Source: Parasediminibacterium sp031424995
Lineage (GTDB): Bacteria > Bacteroidota > Bacteroidia > Chitinophagales > Chitinophagaceae
Direction: 5' to 3'
DNA: 64,000 bases
Assembly (NCBI GenBank): GCA_031424995.1
Contig: JANPIP010000052.1
Span: forward strand, 1 to 64,000
Part shown: piece by piece, positions 59,628-64,000 of the stretch
Layout: every line of letters starts with the position of its first letter
Position numbering within the stretch: position 1 is the stretch's first letter
Program-made: the position numbers and the translations under genes
The notes under the pieces: generated by a model
What the model saw: the letters and a program-made list of their open reading frames with translations, nothing else
What the model was told of the DNA's origin: nothing
The model's database searches: none

Positions 59628-61817
59628 ATGTCATTAAGATTTGAGGCAATTACAAAGCTAACTGACGAAATTGAAGCAGCAGGTGCTAAATCGTCTAAAA
59701 TTACCGCCATTTTTGGCGAAAGTGTTTTTACCACTAAAACCGCAAGGGAATTTTTAAGCGATGAAGCTTACAAAAGCCTTATCGGAAGTATTAAGGGTGG
59801 TAAAAAAATTGACAGGGCCAATGCAAGTCAAATTGCAAATGGTTTAAGAGCCTGGGCAGAAAGTAAAGGCGTTACACACTTTACACACTGGTTTCAGCCA
59901 TTAACCGGTACCACTGCCGAAAAACACGATAGCTTCTTTACCTTAAAAGGTGATGGAACTGCTATTGAAGAGTTTGATGGTGCTGCTTTGGTTCAGCAAG
60001 AGCCGGATGCTTCTTCTTTTCCTAATGGTGGTTTAAGGGCAACATTTGAAGCCCGTGGTTATACTGCATGGGATCCTTCTTCTCCTGCATTTATCATCGA
60101 AATTGGAAGTGGTAAAACATTATGTATCCCTACTATTTTCGTTTCCTACACAGGTGAATCTTTAGATTATAAAGCTCCATTATTAAAAGCCTTAGAATCT
60201 TTAAATAAAGCTGCTGTTGATGTTTGTAATTATTTTGACAAGAATGTAAATAAAGTTACCGCCACTTTGGGTTGGGAACAGGAATATTTTGTAATTGATG
60301 AAGCATTGGCAAATGCACGTCCTGACTTAGTGCAAAGCGGCCGTACCGTTTTTGGTGCAGCACCCGCAAAAGGCCAGCAATTAGAAGACCATTATTTTGG
60401 TACTATTCCGGAAAGGGTTTACGCCTTTATGAGGGATTATGAAAACGAAGCCTACAAATTAGGTATTCCTTTACGTACACGCCACAATGAAGTTGCTCCT
60501 GCTCAGTTTGAGTGTGCACCAATTTTTGAAGAAGTGAACATTGCTGTTGACCACAACACTTTGTTGATGGATGTTATGAGCCGTGTTGCTAAACGCCATA
60601 AATTAAAAGTGTTATTGCACGAGAAACCATTTGCTGGTATTAACGGTAGCGGTAAACACAATAACTGGAGCCTTGCAACAGATACTGGTGTTAATTTATT
60701 AGCACCTGGTAAAACCCCAAAAACCAACTTAATGTTCTTAACGTTCTTCGTTAATACCATTAAAGCAGTACATGATTATGCTGATGTTTTAAGAGCTTCT
60801 ATCGCTTCTGCACCAAACGATCACCGTTTAGGGGCAAATGAGGCACCACCAGCAATCATTTCTGTATTCGTTGGCCAATATTTATTTAAAGTACTGGAAG
60901 AAGTTGAAAGCCGTGTTGGCGATAAATTTGACGAACAAGATGAAGCTATCCTTAAGTTAGATCTTCACCGCAGCATTCCAGAATTACTGTTAGATAACAC
61001 TGACCGTAACCGTACTTCTCCTTTCGCCTTTACTGGTAATAAATTTGAGTTCCGTGCTGTTGGTTCTACTGCCAATTGTGCTAACCCAATGACCATTCTT
61101 AACACTATTATAGCTCAAACTTTAAAAACATTTAAGAAAGATGTTGATGCTATTATAGAAAAAGGTGAGAAGAAAGAAATTGCTATCATGCAAACCATTC
61201 AGAAATACATTGTTGAAAGCAAAAAAGTATTATTTGAAGGTGATGGCTATAGCGAAGAATGGCACGCTGAAGCAGAAAAACGTGGTTTACCTAACCTGAA
61301 AACTACGCCAGTTGCTTTGGATGCTTTGGTTACCGATAAAGCTAAAAAACTGTTTGAAAGCAATGGTATTTATACACACAGTGAGCTGGAAGCGCGTTAT
61401 GAAATTGAGCTTGAAAAGTACCTGAAAAAAGTACAAATCGAGGCAAGGGTTATGGGCGATCTTGCAATCAACCACATTATACCAGCAGGTGTAAAATACC
61501 TTACTCAATTAGCAGGCAACATCGAAAGCCTTAAAGCGGTTGGTGTACCTGAAACTACTTACAGAAGTCAGTTAGCTATTTTGAATGAAGTTAGCGAACA
61601 CATAAATATTGTATACGAACAGGTAAACGAAATGGTAGAAGCAAGAAAAGTTGCCAATAACCTTACTGATACGAGGGCTAAAGCAATTGCTTATTGCGAT
61701 GATGTAAAAGGCAAATACTTTGACATTATCCGTTACCACGTTGATAAATTAGAGCATTTGGTAGATGATGAAGAATGGACATTACCTAAATACAGGGAAA
61801 TGTTATTGTTAAGATAA
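59628..61817 (+). CDS. glnN: Type III glutamine synthetase
   Basis: A 729-residue GSIII, the large form found in Bacteroidota and some cyanobacteria, which makes glutamine from glutamate, ammonia and ATP. Signatures are the N-terminal GSIII block (FGESVFTTKTAREFLSDEAY), TLGWEQEYFVID, RHNEVAPAQFECAPIFEE near residue 285, HEKPFAGINGSGKHNNWS near residue 332, and NKFEFRAVGS. No adenylylation loop is expected in this type. It stands divergent from an amt gene, so uptake and assimilation of ammonium sit together. The 284-base AT-rich upstream region probably holds shared regulation. Confidence 0.96.
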   Translation: MSLRFEAITKLTDEIEAAGAKSSKITAIFGESVFTTKTAREFLSDEAYKSLIGSIKGGKKIDRANASQIANGLRAWAESKGVTHFTHWFQPLTGTTAEKHDSFFTLKGDGTAIEEFDGAALVQQEPDASSFPNGGLRATFEARGYTAWDPSSPAFIIEIGSGKTLCIPTIFVSYTGESLDYKAPLLKALESLNKAAVDVCNYFDKNVNKVTATLGWEQEYFVIDEALANARPDLVQSGRTVFGAAPAKGQQLEDHYFGTIPERVYAFMRDYENEAYKLGIPLRTRHNEVAPAQFECAPIFEEVNIAVDHNTLLMDVMSRVAKRHKLKVLLHEKPFAGINGSGKHNNWSLATDTGVNLLAPGKTPKTNLMFLTFFVNTIKAVHDYADVLRASIASAPNDHRLGANEAPPAIISVFVGQYLFKVLEEVESRVGDKFDEQDEAILKLDLHRSIPELLLDNTDRNRTSPFAFTGNKFEFRAVGSTANCANPMTILNTIIAQTLKTFKKDVDAIIEKGEKKEIAIMQTIQKYIVESKKVLFEGDGYSEEWHAEAEKRGLPNLKTTPVALDALVTDKAKKLFESNGIYTHSELEARYEIELEKYLKKVQIEARVMGDLAINHIIPAGVKYLTQLAGNIESLKAVGVPETTYRSQLAILNEVSEHINIVYEQVNEMVEARKVANNLTDTRAKAIAYCDDVKGKYFDIIRYHVDKLEHLVDDEEWTLPKYREMLLLR

Positions 61818-61836
61818 TCATCTCAAAAAAAGAAGA

Positions 61837-61866
61837 TAAAAAAGCCCCGCAGTTGTGGGGCTTTTT
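61837..61866. terminator. Bidirectional terminator of the glutamine synthetase gene
   Basis: AAAAAGCCCC pairs with GGGGCTTTTT around an 8-base core (GCAGTTGT). It lies between convergent glnN and the DUF1501 gene. Confidence 0.88.
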
Positions 61867-61892
61867 GTTTAATGTATTATTTCTCACTTTTC

Positions 61893-63473
61893 TTACCGTA
61901 CTTTTAACATAGTCCTCACCTGTTGAACCATCATGTTTTGTAGCCGGGCGTAATAAACACCTGCAGGTAATGTACCGCTGTTAAAACTTACGGTATAGGT
62001 ACCTGCCGCAGTAATTTCTTTATCAACCAAATTTGCAACCACCCTGCCACTTGTATTTAAAATTTGTATTAAGGTATGTCCGCCTGCTGTAGCATAAGCT
62101 ATTGTGGTTGATGCCGTGAATGGATTGGGATAATTAGTAACCAAATTAAACCCACCGGTATTTGGAGTAATTTTATTACAACCTGCACCATTTACAAGCG
62201 GCAGTTGCTGAAAATTCTTTAACAATAGTTGCTGTAGGCTGGTATCATCTACACAAAGCCAGTTAGCTAAAAGGCTTCCATAAATACTCCTGAAATCATA
62301 TTGAAAAGGAAGGTTGTCATTTACAGTAGCATTGGCAGGAATACTAGGCGTATCGCCCAGAACTCCACCCAAAACATTTTTACCAAATACAAAGCATGGA
62401 GCCGCTGCACCGTGGTCCGTTCCTCCACTTGCATTGCTTTTAATACGCCTTCCAAATTCAGAAAAGGTCATTCCTACTACACGTTCTTCAATACCTAAAT
62501 ACTGTAGGTCATCCTGAAAAGCTTTTAACGCATTGCTCACATTTTTTAGCAGGTTGGCGTGTGTGCCAGTTGTTTTATCAAGGGCATTTACCTGGTTGGC
62601 ATGTGTATCAAAACCGCCATAACTTACCATATAAACCCTTGTACGTAACCCGCCTTTAATTAGCCTCGCAACAATTTTAAGTTGGTCTGCCAATGAATTG
62701 CCCGTGGGATAAGTAACCTGTTGTGTAACTGCATTGGCTGCACTTTTAACCACATTAGCGTATGCCTGTGTTTGCTGTGCTATTTGCCTTATAAAAGTAA
62801 GTTCTTTACCTGCTGGTGTTGCTGGTGCCGTGTCTGGCGTGCTGTTAACCAAACTGTAAAAAGTGCCGGGGTTGCTGATGCTCATGCCCATGCTTACAGC
62901 AGGGCTCTGCAAAGTTAAAGAGGTAACAGAACCTATTTGTATGGCCAGAGGATCAGTCATGGTACTGTTGGGATAACCATTGGGAAAATTGGCATACTCG
63001 TAGTTTAAATACCTGCCCGCCCAACCTGTATTAAGCACATTATTACTATCGCTGCCACTCATCCAGATATCTGTAGCCCTAAAATGAGAGAAGCTGGGTT
63101 GTGGGTATCCAACCGAATTAATAACTTTTAGCTTTCCTTCATTAAACATGGTCTGAAGCCCCGTCATTGCAGGGTTTAAGCCAATTTTATTATAATTGTT
63201 CAATTTTAAAACTGCATTCTCAGGAAGGTAAATATTACTTCTTGCATTGGCATAATTGCTAAAATTTTCCAGGGGTATCACCATGTTCAATCCATCATTA
63301 CCACCTTGTAATTGCACAATTACCAATACATGATCTGTTTCGGTAGTGGGCAAGTTTAAAGCCTGCATTATAGGTGAATCTGCACCCAAAGCTTTTACAG
63401 AAAACCCATTGATAAAAGAAGGCAGTATGGTGCTTGATAACAATGTTTTTTTTAAAAATTCACTCCTTTTCAT
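61893..63473 (-). CDS. DUF1501 protein with type IX secretion sorting domain
   Basis: A 526-residue secreted protein. The N-terminus MKRSEFLKKTLLSSTILPSF is followed by the DUF1501 domain (VLVIVQLQGGNDGLNMVIPL, SFSHFRATDIWMSGSD, MTFSEFGRRIKSN, GTDHGAAAPCFVFGKNVLGG), a sulfatase-like fold. The last 80 residues are a type A T9SS sorting domain (NYPNPFTASTTIAYA to PAGVYYARLQ and a basic end). It would cross the outer membrane by the type IX system. It lies 46 bases downstream of a DUF1800 gene, its common partner; the joint function is unknown. Confidence 0.93.
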   Translation of the reverse strand: MKRSEFLKKTLLSSTILPSFINGFSVKALGADSPIMQALNLPTTETDHVLVIVQLQGGNDGLNMVIPLENFSNYANARSNIYLPENAVLKLNNYNKIGLNPAMTGLQTMFNEGKLKVINSVGYPQPSFSHFRATDIWMSGSDSNNVLNTGWAGRYLNYEYANFPNGYPNSTMTDPLAIQIGSVTSLTLQSPAVSMGMSISNPGTFYSLVNSTPDTAPATPAGKELTFIRQIAQQTQAYANVVKSAANAVTQQVTYPTGNSLADQLKIVARLIKGGLRTRVYMVSYGGFDTHANQVNALDKTTGTHANLLKNVSNALKAFQDDLQYLGIEERVVGMTFSEFGRRIKSNASGGTDHGAAAPCFVFGKNVLGGVLGDTPSIPANATVNDNLPFQYDFRSIYGSLLANWLCVDDTSLQQLLLKNFQQLPLVNGAGCNKITPNTGGFNLVTNYPNPFTASTTIAYATAGGHTLIQILNTSGRVVANLVDKEITAAGTYTVSFNSGTLPAGVYYARLQNMMVQQVRTMLKVR

Positions 63474-63519
63474 TTTGTTAGATTTTAATAAATCCGGTAA
63501 ACGATTCTACACCCATACA

Positions 63520-64000
63520 CTACGATAACTGGTACTCAGATAAATTCATCAGGTATTTATACAAGTCACGCAGTTTAGTTTTAACGGTGTTGGTATTTGC
63601 AGTATTGGATGGGGTGGCGATGAAGAGGTTCCAGGCATCCGTCCAGTAAAAATCAGTAGCCTGGCCGCTCAGTAAAATATCTTTCTTTATCTGTGCTTTT
63701 ATAGTGGCCGATAAATTAATGCGGTACATGTATTTTAAACTGTCATCTATCAGCATGTTGGGGTTTGATGGATTGGGAAGCAATTTTGCAAACTCAGCCC
63801 CATCAACCTGTATTCTTTTACCATTAAATGTATAGCCGTTTACTATCAGGGTATCAGTAAACTGGTTTCGCTTTGGCAGCGTATCTGAATTAATCCATAT
63901 CTCATAAAACTGCGGCTCCTGGTAATAAGCTTTCCAGCCACTTACATCGGGTGGGTCGCCAATACTTTGCTGCATATTAGCAACCCAGGTTACCAGGTAA
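63520..64000 (-). CDS. DUF1800 family protein, C-terminal part (runs off right edge)
   Basis: The minus-strand frame is open from the window edge and ends at 63520, giving about 159 residues. The phrase MQQSIGDPPDVSGWKAYYQE is the C-terminal signature of DUF1800 proteins (DPP-VxGW), followed by FYEIWINSDTLPKRNQFTD and a helical end. An internal ATG at 63975 is not the true start, because family sequence (LVTWVAN) continues upstream of it. DUF1800 and DUF1501 genes are usually paired, as here. Function is unknown. Confidence 0.9.
   Translation of the reverse strand, partial: YLVTWVANMQQSIGDPPDVSGWKAYYQEPQFYEIWINSDTLPKRNQFTDTLIVNGYTFNGKRIQVDGAEFAKLLPNPSNPNMLIDDSLKYMYRINLSATIKAQIKKDILLSGQATDFYWTDAWNLFIATPSNTANTNTVKTKLRDLYKYLMNLSEYQLS

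Noticed and set aside
1..64000. tRNA or rRNA genes
   Set aside because: No cloverleaf with a GGTTCGAATCC-type T arm or rRNA core sequence was seen by eye; a dedicated search would be needed to exclude a diverged tRNA.

Overview
The window looks like a chromosomal segment of a Bacteroidota bacterium, most likely Chitinophagaceae or a near relative. Evidence: several short leaders carry the Bacteroidota -7 promoter element TAnnTTTG, Shine-Dalgarno sites are mostly absent, glutamine synthetase is of type III, a DUF1501 protein carries a type IX secretion sorting domain beside a DUF1800 protein, rpsA has six S1 domains behind an Ala/Glu-rich head, and protein sequences throughout are Bacteroidota-like. 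No rRNA, tRNA, CRISPR array, prophage or complete insertion sequence was found.

Layout. 0-8.2 kb: aspS, a DUF2490 protein, an MFS transporter, a ceramide-desaturase-like enzyme, a DUF4197 lipoprotein, a small lipoprotein, dps and an AraC regulator. 8.4-13 kb: a small carbohydrate locus with a frameshifted sialate O-acetylesterase and a DUF5703 glycosidase-like protein whose N-terminus reads through repeat DNA. 13-16 kb: fabD, a tandem/inverted repeat region and two small exported proteins. 16-19 kb: a TldD/PmbA pair. 19-22.2 kb: a decaying signalling locus (REC-histidine kinase, broken response regulator, truncated PAS protein, broken formylglycine-generating-enzyme-like gene). 22.3-29 kb: rpsA, a repeat cluster, then a TPR protein, DUF1015, serC and DUF502 on the minus strand. 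29-36.5 kb: tetR-tolC-adaptor-RND efflux operon interrupted by a GxxExxY nuclease-fold gene bracketed by inverted repeats. 36.6-40.7 kb: two DUF3857/transglutaminase-like genes, each broken by one missing base. 40.8-54 kb: a lipoprotein, mutL, two Uma2 paralogs, upp, a lipoprotein, galE, rpiB, lpxR-like, radC, prs and a large outer-membrane protein. 54-61.8 kb: an MBL hydrolase and a nitrogen block (amt, porin-like barrel, amt, divergent type III glutamine synthetase). 61.9-64 kb: DUF1501 and the 3' part of a DUF1800 gene.

The nitrogen block, the efflux operon and the TldD/PmbA pair are the clear functional units. Two themes cut across the window. First, intergenic palindromic repeats are abundant and belong to several families (CACATAGG type, GCGTCGCACAC type, CTACGG type, and a 21-bp tandem); one family brackets the GxxExxY gene and also occurs without it. 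Second, several genes are split by single missing bases in homopolymers. Those could be consensus errors in the assembly, but the FGE-like gene also has a nonsense codon and larger deletions and looks truly dead.

Most promising leads: the GxxExxY gene with its inverted repeats and an empty counterpart 8 kb away, the bacterial homolog of sphingolipid delta-4 desaturase, and the terminator-like hairpin pressed against the rpsA start codon.
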